A stretch of 9,645 nucleotides of DNA. Origin: Methanimicrococcus sp. GTDB taxonomy: Archaea; Halobacteriota; Methanosarcinia; Methanosarcinales; Methanosarcinaceae. Every line of letters starts with the position of its first letter. Positions within the stretch are counted from its first letter, which is position 1. The stretch spans positions 2,210 to 11,854 of the forward strand of contig WRNK01000020.1 in NCBI GenBank assembly GCA_009776675.1, read 5' to 3'. Positions 1 through 6,142 of the stretch are shown here, one piece after another. Below the pieces are notes generated by a model. It was not told the origin of the DNA, searched no databases, and worked only from the letters and a program-made list of their open reading frames with translations. Position numbers and translations under genes: made by a program.

Positions 1-927
1 AATTTCGGTTTGTGTTCCGATTTCGCCTAACTCGATTTCATCTGCCGTTCCGTTGACGGCGTTGTACATTCCTTCACCAAAGGCAGACATTTTGATCAAT
101 TCATTTCCAACTTTTCGGTCCACCTGAAGTGTATATGTATATTTCCAATAGGGAACAAACTTTAAAATAACATCTTTGACGTCGCCAAATGTGGATTTTC
201 CGGAAGCGACAGCTCTTTCAAGCGACATATTGATTTTTGAAGCACGAATGCCCAAAGTTGCTTTTTTGTCAACATTGAATTTACTTTCAAGTGATGACGG
301 CTGCTGTTGCTGCGATGGCTCTTGGCGCTTTGACGGTGTGAGAGGAGCTTCAATATATTCATTTTTTGGTCCTTTGGGCGGCAAATCAGCCTGCTCTTCC
401 GGCATTGTAAAAATGTCTCCAAAGGAAGCAGATTCCTCATCGGAAGAATCGCCCTCTTCAACATCAATCGGATGATAAAACTCAGGCATTGTGCTGCCGG
501 AAGGGTTTTTGGAGTTGGCAAAAACGCTTACAGGGTCAAAATTTTTTTTTTGATCCAAAAGAGATTCCAAACAATAGTTACCGACAACGTTTTCAAGTGT
601 TCCGCGGCTTAAATTTTCCACCATGAAAGCACCGACATTTCGAACCAATGTTTCACGGTCCCAAATCAAAACACCCGTATCGGCAGCATATCTTTTGACA
701 GTTTCTTCTCCGCCTTTGACCTTTTTTGCCGTTATGTACAAGCTGTTTTTTCCGTTGGATTGCTGGGTAAATCGCTCAAGTGTGTTCAAATCACCATCGA
801 GATCGCATTTTACCCAAATTTCATAATCTTGTCTTCTGCCGACAATATCACAAAATGTACCTTCGCTCGTTTCATATCCGTAAGATTTGAACATTTCTAA
901 AAGAAGTCTGACAAGTTCCTGTTTCAT
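1..927 (-). CDS. Nuclease-fold-like (Mrr/restriction-endonuclease-like) archaeal protein, C-terminus beyond window
   Basis: An open frame of 309 codons starts at ATG 927-925 and reaches the left edge without a stop. An AAAGGA ribosome site lies 12 nt before the start. Three parts are visible. Residues 1-105 resemble a small restriction-endonuclease-like fold: an N-terminal helix, then D27-I-V, a strand ending V39-K40, then strands YITAKKV (64-70) and GVLIWDRETL (85-94), the last typical of Mrr/RecB-like ends. Residues 130-215 are a low-complexity acidic, Pro- and Gln-rich linker (QQQQ at 206-209). Residues 220-309 form a second globular part with FVPYWKYTY (257-265), which I cannot assign. 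In the usual (D/E/Q)-x-K motif the first residue would be W38, so the catalytic site may be inactive. Role unknown; DNA binding or repair is only an inference from the fold. The frame is certain, the family assignment is not. Confidence 0.6.
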   Translation of the reverse strand, partial: MKQELVRLLLEMFKSYGYETSEGTFCDIVGRRQDYEIWVKCDLDGDLNTLERFTQQSNGKNSLYITAKKVKGGEETVKRYAADTGVLIWDRETLVRNVGAFMVENLSRGTLENVVGNYCLESLLDQKKNFDPVSVFANSKNPSGSTMPEFYHPIDVEEGDSSDEESASFGDIFTMPEEQADLPPKGPKNEYIEAPLTPSKRQEPSQQQQPSSLESKFNVDKKATLGIRASKINMSLERAVASGKSTFGDVKDVILKFVPYWKYTYTLQVDRKVGNELIKMSAFGEGMYNAVNGTADEIELGEIGTQTEI

Positions 928-952
928 GGTATCGAAATTTCCTTTGAATTGG

Positions 953-986
953 TTGGGTTCGGAATCAAAAACAACACTCAACCCAA
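953..986. repeat. Inverted repeat TTGGGTT / AACCCAA in the leader of the minus-strand gene
   Basis: A perfect 7-bp inverted repeat (953-959 and 980-986) is separated by 20 nt and lies 26-59 nt upstream of the minus-strand start codon. It is GC-richer than the surrounding AT-rich DNA. It could be an operator or a weak leader hairpin; a chance match is also possible. Confidence 0.3.
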
Positions 987-1043
987 AATTGTTTAAAAAT
1001 TGTTTTTGTTAATTGTTGAATTAAATAATCTGTAAGATGTTTT

Positions 1044-1055
1044 TATTTAAATATA
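1044..1055 (-). promoter_or_regulatory. Possible TATA box for the minus-strand nuclease-like gene
   Basis: The motif TATATTTAAATA (read on the minus strand) fits an archaeal TATA element and would start transcription about 25 nt downstream, giving a leader of roughly 95 nt. The region 928-1261 is so AT-rich that other TATA-like strings exist, so this is a candidate only. Nothing coding was seen in the 334 bp between the two divergent genes. Confidence 0.3.
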
Positions 1056-1145
1056 TTCATTCGTGGTCAGATTTTTTTGAAAATTGATTTTTTGAACAAA
1101 AACAACATATCATAAAAATAACGTTCTAATATAAACAACAAAAAA

Positions 1146-1155
1146 ATATATATTT
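1146..1155 (+). promoter_or_regulatory. Possible TATA box for the MscS-type channel gene
   Basis: The string AATATATATT is preceded by an A-rich run that could serve as a BRE. It lies about 110 nt upstream of the channel gene, implying a leader of about 85 nt. A second candidate (ATTATA at 1173-1178) lies closer. Both sit in very AT-rich DNA. Confidence 0.3.
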
Positions 1156-1249
1156 TTGAAGAATTATATCAAAATACCGTTTGTAAATTTTTGAAATACA
1201 TCATTAATAATACAAATAGTCTTTCAAATGAATTCAGTTTCAAAACTCT

Positions 1250-1255
1250 GGAGGT
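1250..1255 (+). promoter_or_regulatory. Ribosome binding site GGAGGT of the MscS gene
   Basis: A near-perfect Shine-Dalgarno sequence ends 6 nt before ATG 1262 and fixes the start of the channel gene. Confidence 0.85.
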
Positions 1256-1261
1256 ATAATT

Positions 1262-2026
1262 ATGGCATTGTCATTAGATACAGCAGTTCCCTATACGCAT
1301 TTGCAAGTTTCAAATCTTGTCATTGCATTGATTATTTTGATTATCGGCGTTATTATTGTTCATATAATTGCCTTCCTTTTTAGAAAGCTCATGAAAAAAT
1401 CAAAAATGCCGGAGCTCGCCGCAAACTTTTTTGCTCAATTTGTAACAGCATTGCTTTATGTTGCTGTTTTGCTGGCAGTGATATCATATTTAGGCGTAAC
1501 AGTCAGCTCTTTGATTTTGGGTCTTTCTGCGGTTATTGGTTTAATCTTAGGATTTGGTTTACAAGACACTTTAAACAACTTAGCCGCCGGTGTTTGGATT
1601 GCCGTATTAGAACCGTTTAAAGAAAGCGATTTGATCAGCGTTGCCGGACAAACGGGCTATGTTGCATCTGTCGGCGTTATGGCGACTCAATTGATTACTG
1701 CGGATAATGTGTTTATTACAATCCCAAACAAAATGATTTGGAATAACAGCATCATCAACATGACACACATGCCGATACGCCGTTTTGATTTGAAAATGAC
1801 GTTTAAATTGGTTGAAAATTCAGAAGGAACCGTAAAAGCCGTTTTGGGTGTTTTATACAAAAACTCAAAAATCCTTCAAAACCCCGAACCAAAAATATAC
1901 ATTTCAAACATAACAGATGCAACAGCCGATCTTGAAATTTCGGCATGGGTCAATAAAGATGAGATTACCGTAATCGCAGCAGCCGTTAAAGAAGAATTGC
2001 TGCAAACTTTTGAAATTAAAAAATAA
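1262..2026 (+). CDS. MscS-family small-conductance mechanosensitive ion channel
   Basis: This 254-aa membrane protein should open under membrane tension and release solutes during hypo-osmotic shock. Three hydrophobic segments are visible: TM1 about 19-40, TM2 about 57-78 and TM3 about 82-114. TM3 carries the Ala/Gly-rich pore-helix pattern of MscS (GLSAVIGLILGFGLQDTLNNLAAG, split as residues 87-100 and 101-110), followed by the cytoplasmic beta domain beginning EPFKESDLISV (117-127) and the conserved IPNKMIWNNSIIN (154-166). The C-terminal alpha/beta cage portion runs to residue 254. It is slightly shorter than E. coli MscS (286 aa), as is common for archaeal members. The ATG start has a strong GGAGGT site at 1250-1255 with 6-nt spacing. 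It appears to be a single-gene unit, closed by a hairpin terminator that overlaps the stop codon. Confidence 0.93.
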   Translation: MALSLDTAVPYTHLQVSNLVIALIILIIGVIIVHIIAFLFRKLMKKSKMPELAANFFAQFVTALLYVAVLLAVISYLGVTVSSLILGLSAVIGLILGFGLQDTLNNLAAGVWIAVLEPFKESDLISVAGQTGYVASVGVMATQLITADNVFITIPNKMIWNNSIINMTHMPIRRFDLKMTFKLVENSEGTVKAVLGVLYKNSKILQNPEPKIYISNITDATADLEISAWVNKDEITVIAAAVKEELLQTFEIKK

Positions 2027-2052
2027 ATGACGAGATAAATCGTCGTTTATTT
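2021..2052 (+). terminator. Hairpin terminator overlapping the mscS stop codon
   Basis: A 13-bp stem (2021-2033 with 2040-2052, one G-U pair) closes a 6-nt GATAAA loop and runs into T-rich DNA (2050-2068). The stop codon TAA at 2024-2026 lies inside the left arm. The shape is that of a bacterial intrinsic terminator. In archaea the U-tract alone can end transcription, so the hairpin may instead stabilise the 3' end. Confidence 0.75.
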
Positions 2053-2072
2053 TTTTGTTTTCTTTTTTGATT

Positions 2073-2330
2073 TTCTTTTCTCTCTATTCTTTTCTCTCTT
2101 TTCTTTTCTCTCTGTTCTTTTTTCTCTTTTCTTTTCTCTCTTTTCTTTTTTCTCTCTATTCTTTTCTCTCTGTTCTTTTCTCTCTATTCTTTTCTCTCTT
2201 TTCTTTTTTCTCTATTCTTTTCTCTCTGTTCTTTTCTCTCTGCTCTTTTCTCTCTGTTCTTTTCTCTCTCTTTTCTTTTTTCTCTCTATTCTTTTTTCTC
2301 TCTATTCTTTTTTCTCTCTATTCTTTTTCC
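2073..2330 (+). repeat. Pyrimidine-only minisatellite, about 17 copies of TTCTTTTCTCTCTN
   Basis: Seventeen full units plus a partial one follow each other without gaps. Thirteen units are 14 nt, three are 16 nt (an extra TT in the T-run) and one is 18 nt (2271-2288). Across 258 bp the plus strand has only 12 purines (7 A, 5 G), all at the last position of a unit; the other five units end in T or C there. An apparent 93-codon frame through the tract (2055-2336, only F/S/L-type residues) is explained by the absence of stop codons in pyrimidine DNA and has no ribosome site, so I do not call a gene. The tract lies just behind the mscS terminator and about 75 bp before the npdG promoter. Confidence 0.95.
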
Positions 2331-2404
2331 GATTAGAAACTGGATTATAATGAACAAACCGCCATCCATTGCAATGTTTACCCATTCTTTTTTCGAGCAA
2401 TTCC

Positions 2405-2412
2405 TTTATATA
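2405..2412 (+). promoter_or_regulatory. Archaeal TATA box (TTTATATA) of npdG
   Basis: TTTATATA lies about 45 nt upstream of ATG 2453. With the usual 25-nt spacing, transcription would start near 2434, giving a leader of about 20 nt that still contains the AAAGGTGA ribosome site. This is the clearest promoter in the window. Confidence 0.6.
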
Positions 2413-2452
2413 GGTCTTTGATTTAGTCAAAATTACCGAAAGGTGATAAATC

Positions 2453-3178
2453 ATGAAAATTGCGATACTAGGTGGAACAGGAAATATTGGGAAAGGATTT
2501 GCTCTTCGTTGGGGGCAAAAACATGATGTGATCGTTGGATCAAGAGAAAAAGATAAGGCTTCTGCAGCCGCTTCTGAATATGCGGATTTTTTAAAATCCC
2601 GATCTCTTCCTGCAAAAATCACCGGCGATGAAAATAAGGCAGCTGCGGAAGCTGCAGATATTGTTGTCATTGCAATTCGATATGATCAGCTTTCGGATGT
2701 TATGGCGCATATCAAACCAGCGTTATGCAAAAACCAAGTGGTTTTGTCCGTTGTCGTCCCTATGATTAAAGACCGCTGCTATTTGAATATGGGAACAGAA
2801 CCTGTTAGAATTGATGTGGATCCGGAAGAATACAATGCCGACTACTTCTGTTATGCTGTTCCAAAGGCAGGCAGCGCTGCTAAAGAAATCCAAGCCATGC
2901 TTCCGCCGGGAATTGATTTGGTGGCATCTTTCCATAACGTTTCTGCCAAACGTTTGGAGGATTTTGACAAAGAAATGGACTTAGATATTGCTGTTTGCGG
3001 CAACAACAAACAAACCAAAGATTTTGTTATGCAGCTGGTGTCAGATATTCCGGGATTAAAACCAATTGATGTCGGACCCTTGGAAGCGGCGGCATTGACC
3101 GAACCGATTACACCGCTTCTTCTAAATGTGTCCAAGATGAATAAAGAATTGCGCCACGCCGGAATTAAATTTGTGTAA
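2453..3178 (+). CDS. npdG: F420H2:NADP+ oxidoreductase (F420-dependent NADP reductase)
   Basis: This cytoplasmic enzyme transfers hydride between reduced coenzyme F420 and NADP+, linking methanogenic electron flow to NADPH for biosynthesis. The 241-aa length equals the family norm (about 210-240). The N-terminal Rossmann motif GGTGNIGKG is at residues 7-15, and GSREKDKA (29-36) carries the Ser-Arg that binds the NADP 2'-phosphate. Family blocks ADIVVIAIRYD (68-78) and, at the C-terminus, DVGPLEAAALTEPITPLLLN (206-225) and the ending GIKFV agree with the Archaeoglobus Fno protein as I remember it. The ATG start is preceded by AAAGGTGA (2439-2446) with 6-nt spacing. The gene has its own promoter and a hairpin terminator at its stop codon, so it appears monocistronic. 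Confidence 0.92.
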   Translation: MKIAILGGTGNIGKGFALRWGQKHDVIVGSREKDKASAAASEYADFLKSRSLPAKITGDENKAAAEAADIVVIAIRYDQLSDVMAHIKPALCKNQVVLSVVVPMIKDRCYLNMGTEPVRIDVDPEEYNADYFCYAVPKAGSAAKEIQAMLPPGIDLVASFHNVSAKRLEDFDKEMDLDIAVCGNNKQTKDFVMQLVSDIPGLKPIDVGPLEAAALTEPITPLLLNVSKMNKELRHAGIKFV

Positions 3179-3200
3179 GAGAAAGGCATTCCTTTCTTTT
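3177..3200 (+). terminator. Hairpin terminator at the npdG stop codon
   Basis: A 10-bp stem (3177-3186 with 3191-3200, one G-U pair) with a CATT loop runs straight into T-rich DNA (3197-3220). The last two bases of the TAA stop (3176-3178) are in the stem, the same arrangement as at the mscS gene. Confidence 0.7.
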
Positions 3201-3221
3201 TTACATTTTTTATTTTTTTGA

Positions 3222-3284
3222 ATATTATTGGTATATTTTTTATTTTAAACGTATTTTCTATTTTTTAGCATATTATTGACATAT
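3222..3284 (+). repeat. Two 15-nt direct repeats ATATTATTGRYATAT
   Basis: Copies at 3222-3236 and 3270-3284 differ at two positions (GT versus AC) and start 48 nt apart. Each has ATAT at both ends, so each is a partial palindrome. They lie upstream of the candidate TATA box of the glutamine synthetase-like gene and could be a regulator site. The surrounding DNA is very AT-rich, so chance cannot be excluded. Confidence 0.35.
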
Positions 3285-3286
3285 CA

Positions 3287-3294
3287 ATTTATAC
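3287..3294 (+). promoter_or_regulatory. Possible TATA box of the glutamine synthetase-like gene
   Basis: AATTTATACT around 3287-3296 would start transcription near 3315-3320, leaving a leader of about 95 nt before ATG 3413. A frame extending 32 codons upstream from UUG 3317 would then begin almost at the transcription start and has no ribosome site. Confidence 0.3.
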
Positions 3295-3412
3295 TTGAAT
3301 TACCATTCTTTTTAACTTGTATGAATTGTTTTTCATTTTTGTAACAAAACGTTTTGTTCTTAAAAAATGGGAAACGAATATTATTGTTTTTGTAATTCAG
3401 AGTTTGATTTTT

Positions 3413-4750
3413 ATGGTTCAGTTTAATACGATTGAGGAAATTTTAGAAGCTGCGGATGAGCACCATATCGATTTTGTCAAATTTCAATTTTCAGACACGG
3501 GCGGAGCTTTTAAAGAATTAGATGTACCGTTGTCTCTTCTTGGAATTGCGCTGTCAAAAGGAGTACCCTTTGAAAATTCAATTGTCAGCTCATTCAAAAC
3601 TGTCAGTGTGGATTTAATACTCAAGCCGGACATACGCACATTTTCAATTATAAGTGATGGCATAGGCTCCGTTTCGTTTGGGAGAATTATTTGCGAATTA
3701 ATGCATTCGGACGGGCAAACCTTTGACGGATGTGCCAGAAATGCCTTAAAGCTGTTTGTCCGAAAAATATTCCAAGCCGGATACATATTTTCCGTGTCAG
3801 CCTCGATTAGTTTTTATTTATTTAGTGCAGAAACACGAAAAAAGGCTTTGTCACCGCAAAATTTCACAGAACAAAGAGATTTTACAGAGCCTATGGATGC
3901 TGAAACAGTTGCAAAAATGGAGAAGTTTAAAAGAGACGTTCTCCAATTTTTGATGAGCGCAGACATTGAAATCTCATCAATGTTTAAAAACGACCAAAAC
4001 GGGCCGTTTACCGTTGTCCTCAAAGAAAGCAGTGTTCTTCGAATAGCGGACAACATCATGACATTGAAATACATAATACAAAATGCTGCCCAGCGCTATG
4101 GTTTATATGCATCGTTTATGCCAAAGCCTCTGATAAGCACGGAAGGATTAACAACCTCTTTTGGATTTGTTTTAATGAAAAATGAATTCAATGAGTTTTA
4201 TCATCCCGGAAAAGACATGATGATTTCTGAGAAAGCACACAGATTTATCGGAGGCATATTCAGTCATATTCGCGGAATTTGCGCCGTGACAAACCCGACC
4301 GTGAATTCATACAAACGAATTGCACATAAAGGAAAGGCACCGTATTATATTTCTTGGTCGGACGCCGACCGATACTCGTTGATTCGTCTGCCGTCTTCAC
4401 GCGGGCGCTTAACTAAAATTGAAATACAAAATGCAGATTCTACATGCAATCCTTATCTCTCCTTATTGGTTTTGTTATCTTCGGGAATTGCAGGAATTGA
4501 AAATTCAACAGAGGTTGTATACGCGTCGAATCTCGAATCCGGCAACCTTTCGGATGATGAAAAGGCGGCATTATCTGCCGGAACACTTCCAACAACATTG
4601 TCTGAAGCGATCGAAGAGTTTAAAAAAGACGACTTTTTAAAACACATTCTTGGAGAAAACATTTCAGCCTCTTTAGTTCAAACATTAGCCAAAGAATGGG
4701 AAGATTACTCAAAACATGTTCATTTATGGGAACTTGAAAAATATCTTTAA
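3413..4750 (+). CDS. Glutamine synthetase-like protein lacking the catalytic residues (probable pseudoenzyme)
   Basis: The 445-aa product has the length and order of type I glutamine synthetase. It opens with the beta-grasp part FVKFQFSDTGG (21-31), and retains FMPKPL (235-240), NPTVNSYKR (294-302), APYYISWS (309-316), SLIRLP (322-327) and NPYLS (346-350). By alignment from memory with Bacillus GlnA, five of six metal ligands are gone: the GPEPEFFLF motif is SASISFYLF (129-137, both Glu now Ser), the HHEVAPGQHEI block is unrecognisable (188-201), and the His of NGSGMH is Ser249. Only Glu337 remains. The Arg of the ExR motif is Gln339 and the flap Glu is Lys308. Glutamine synthesis is therefore unlikely; a structural or regulatory role is an inference. 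The frame has no breaks. ATG 3413 is chosen because family homology begins there; its ribosome site is weak (CAGAG). A UUG at 3317 would add a hydrophobic 32-residue extension unlike the family. Confidence 0.85.
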   Translation: MVQFNTIEEILEAADEHHIDFVKFQFSDTGGAFKELDVPLSLLGIALSKGVPFENSIVSSFKTVSVDLILKPDIRTFSIISDGIGSVSFGRIICELMHSDGQTFDGCARNALKLFVRKIFQAGYIFSVSASISFYLFSAETRKKALSPQNFTEQRDFTEPMDAETVAKMEKFKRDVLQFLMSADIEISSMFKNDQNGPFTVVLKESSVLRIADNIMTLKYIIQNAAQRYGLYASFMPKPLISTEGLTTSFGFVLMKNEFNEFYHPGKDMMISEKAHRFIGGIFSHIRGICAVTNPTVNSYKRIAHKGKAPYYISWSDADRYSLIRLPSSRGRLTKIEIQNADSTCNPYLSLLVLLSSGIAGIENSTEVVYASNLESGNLSDDEKAALSAGTLPTTLSEAIEEFKKDDFLKHILGENISASLVQTLAKEWEDYSKHVHLWELEKYL

Positions 4751-4765
4751 TTTTAAAAAACACAA

Positions 4766-4794
4766 TCGGAATATGAATAAAATTTATATTCCGA
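4766..4794 (+). terminator. Hairpin terminator of the glutamine synthetase-like gene
   Basis: A 12-bp stem (4766-4777 with 4783-4794, one G-U pair) with a TAAAA loop is followed by CTTTTCC. It starts 16 nt after the stop codon. The T-tract is shorter than at the two upstream terminators. Confidence 0.6.
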
Positions 4795-4800
4795 CTTTTC

Positions 4801-4833
4801 CAATATTTATTCAATATTTGCTCAATATTTAAT
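4801..4833 (+). repeat. Three tandem 11-nt repeats CAATATTTNNT upstream of the M42 gene
   Basis: CAATATTT occurs at 4801-4808, 4812-4819 and 4823-4830, exactly 11 nt apart and thus on the same face of the helix. The third copy (AATATTTAA) could be the TATA box of the peptidase gene, placing the transcription start near 4853. Phased copies next to or over a promoter suggest an operator, but this is inference. Confidence 0.5.
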
Positions 4834-4864
4834 GAATTGAATCAAGCATAAGCCAAACTGATTT

Positions 4865-4870
4865 AGAGGG
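4865..4870 (+). promoter_or_regulatory. Ribosome binding site AGAGGG that supports a UUG start
   Basis: AGAGGG ends 6 nt before TTG 4877. There is no in-frame ATG until codon 74, inside the conserved metal-binding motif, so this site decides the UUG start of the M42 peptidase gene. Confidence 0.7.
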
Positions 4871-4876
4871 ATTCAT

Positions 4877-5977
4877 TTGACAAACACACAACCATCATTT
4901 GACAGCATTTCTTTGCTTCTTGAAAAATATTCAAACGCCCACGGCGTTTCCGGTAATGAAACTGAAATTTGCCGACTCTTAAAGGAGGATTTAAAAGATT
5001 GTGTCGATGAAATTAAATTCGACGTTCTTGGAAATTTAATCGCTGTCCGAAAAGGCAGTTCTCCGACCGGTCCGACGATTATGCTGGCGGCACATATGGA
5101 TGAAATCGGCATGATGGTTAAATATATTGATGACAACGGCTTTTTAAAATTTGCAACCATTGGCGGCTGGTTTGATCAAACGCTTTTGAATCAGCGTGTG
5201 GTTGTCCACGGCAAAGCCGGCGATGTGTACGGTGTGATTGGTTCCAAGCCGCCGCATGTCATGACGCCTGAAGATGCCAAAACGCCGGTGAAACAAAAAG
5301 ACATGTTTATTGATGTCGGCGCCAAAAACGCAGAAGATGCCAAAAAACTTGGGATTGAACCAGGAACATATATTTCAAGTGACCGTGAATTTAGAAAATT
5401 AATCAACAACCGAGTCACCGGCAAATGTTTTGACAACCGAATTGGTGTGGTTGTGATGATTGAAGCCATGCGCCGCCTCAAGGGAAAGGATGTCAAAGCC
5501 TCCATTTGCGCTGTCGGAACCGTTCAAGAAGAAGTCGGATTAAAAGGCGCTCGTACCGCCGCTTTTGCAATTGATGCGGATGTCGCTTTAGCTCTTGATA
5601 CAACAATTCCGGGAGATCATCCGGGAATTTCAAAAGTGGAATCGCCTCTTGAAATTGGAAAAGGTCCCGTTGTGATCATTGCCGATGCTTCGGGGCGCGG
5701 CATCATTGCGCATCCAAGCGTCACGAAGTGGATACGCGAATCTGCCGAAAAAGATGACATTCCGATTCAGCTCAATGTCGGAGAGGGCGGAACGACAGAT
5801 GCAACTGCCATTCACCTGACAAAAGACGGCATTCCGACAGGAACCGTCAGTGTTGCCACCCGATATATCCACTCGCCCGTTGAAGTCGCAGACTTAAACG
5901 ATGTTGAAGCTTGCATTGATTTAATTACAGTCGCTGCTGAGCGCGCTCACAAATATTTCACAAAAAAGAAAGGATAA
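4877..5977 (+). CDS. M42-family metallo-aminopeptidase (tetrahedral/TET type)
   Basis: This 366-aa cytoplasmic enzyme should remove N-terminal residues from short peptides with two metal ions, normally as a dodecameric tetrahedron working after the proteasome. All M42 catalytic positions are present: H73 and D75 in AAHMDEIG (71-78), D186 in CFDNRIG (184-190), E218 (base) and E219 in VQEEVGLKGA (216-225), D241 in LALDTT (238-243) and H332 in YIHSPVE (330-336). The typical GVIGSKPPH (119-127) and GEGGTTDA (302-309) blocks are also there. Related proteins are sometimes labelled endo-1,4-beta-glucanase, which I consider a misannotation. Start is UUG 4877 with AGAGGG 6 nt upstream. Substrate preference among TET types cannot be read from the sequence. 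Confidence 0.93.
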   Translation: MTNTQPSFDSISLLLEKYSNAHGVSGNETEICRLLKEDLKDCVDEIKFDVLGNLIAVRKGSSPTGPTIMLAAHMDEIGMMVKYIDDNGFLKFATIGGWFDQTLLNQRVVVHGKAGDVYGVIGSKPPHVMTPEDAKTPVKQKDMFIDVGAKNAEDAKKLGIEPGTYISSDREFRKLINNRVTGKCFDNRIGVVVMIEAMRRLKGKDVKASICAVGTVQEEVGLKGARTAAFAIDADVALALDTTIPGDHPGISKVESPLEIGKGPVVIIADASGRGIIAHPSVTKWIRESAEKDDIPIQLNVGEGGTTDATAIHLTKDGIPTGTVSVATRYIHSPVEVADLNDVEACIDLITVAAERAHKYFTKKKG

Positions 5978-6021
5978 ATGAGTTCACATAAAAGATGAAT
6001 AAAATATTATAGGAACGAAAT

Positions 6022-6031
6022 TTTTTATAAT
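6022..6031 (+). promoter_or_regulatory. Possible TATA box of the alpha-solenoid gene
   Basis: TTTTTATAAT in the 165-bp gap after the M42 gene would start transcription near 6053 and give a leader of about 90 nt containing the direct repeats at 6069-6116. Other AT-rich strings nearby compete. No convincing terminator for the M42 gene was found in this gap. Confidence 0.3.
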
Positions 6032-6068
6032 AAAATATTTCACAATAAAAGGATAAACCTTCAATATT

Positions 6069-6116
6069 GTGTAAAATTTCGTAAAAATGTGCAAATTTCG
6101 TAAAAGTGTGTAAAAC
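6069..6116 (+). repeat. Tandem direct repeats GTGNAAA(A)TTTCGTAAAA in the leader of the solenoid gene
   Basis: Two near-identical units (6069-6088, 20 nt, and 6089-6107, 19 nt) are followed by a partial third copy GTGTAAAAC (6108-6116). The block ends 26 nt before ATG 6143. It may be an operator or a repeated RNA element in the leader. Confidence 0.5.
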
Positions 6117-6142
6117 AAACGGTTGGTCGAGAGGAGTAAAAG

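Noticed and set aside
1..927. Plus-strand frames within the left-edge gene (for example 176-475 and 623-826)
   Set aside because: They are shadows of the continuous 309-codon minus-strand frame, lack ribosome sites and show no recognisable protein pattern.
2055..2336. A 93-codon open frame rich in Phe, Ser and Leu that looks like a membrane protein
   Set aside because: It lies wholly in the pyrimidine minisatellite, where stop codons cannot easily form; there is no ribosome site and the 14-nt unit does not keep a reading frame. It is a by-product of base composition.
3317..3412. A 32-codon N-terminal extension of the glutamine synthetase-like protein from UUG 3317
   Set aside because: The extension is encoded by T-rich intergenic DNA, lacks a ribosome site, is hydrophobic and has no counterpart in the family; homology starts at ATG 3413.
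3179..3412. NrpR-type nitrogen operator (GGTA-N6-TACC or GGAA-N6-TTCC) before the glutamine synthetase-like gene
   Set aside because: I scanned by eye and found no such spaced palindrome; a lone GGTA at 3230-3233 has no partner at the right distance.
6004..6042. AT-rich inverted repeat (TATTATA / TATAATA) after the M42 gene as a terminator
   Set aside because: Seven A-T pairs with a 15-nt loop in AT-rich DNA are expected by chance and no U-tract follows.
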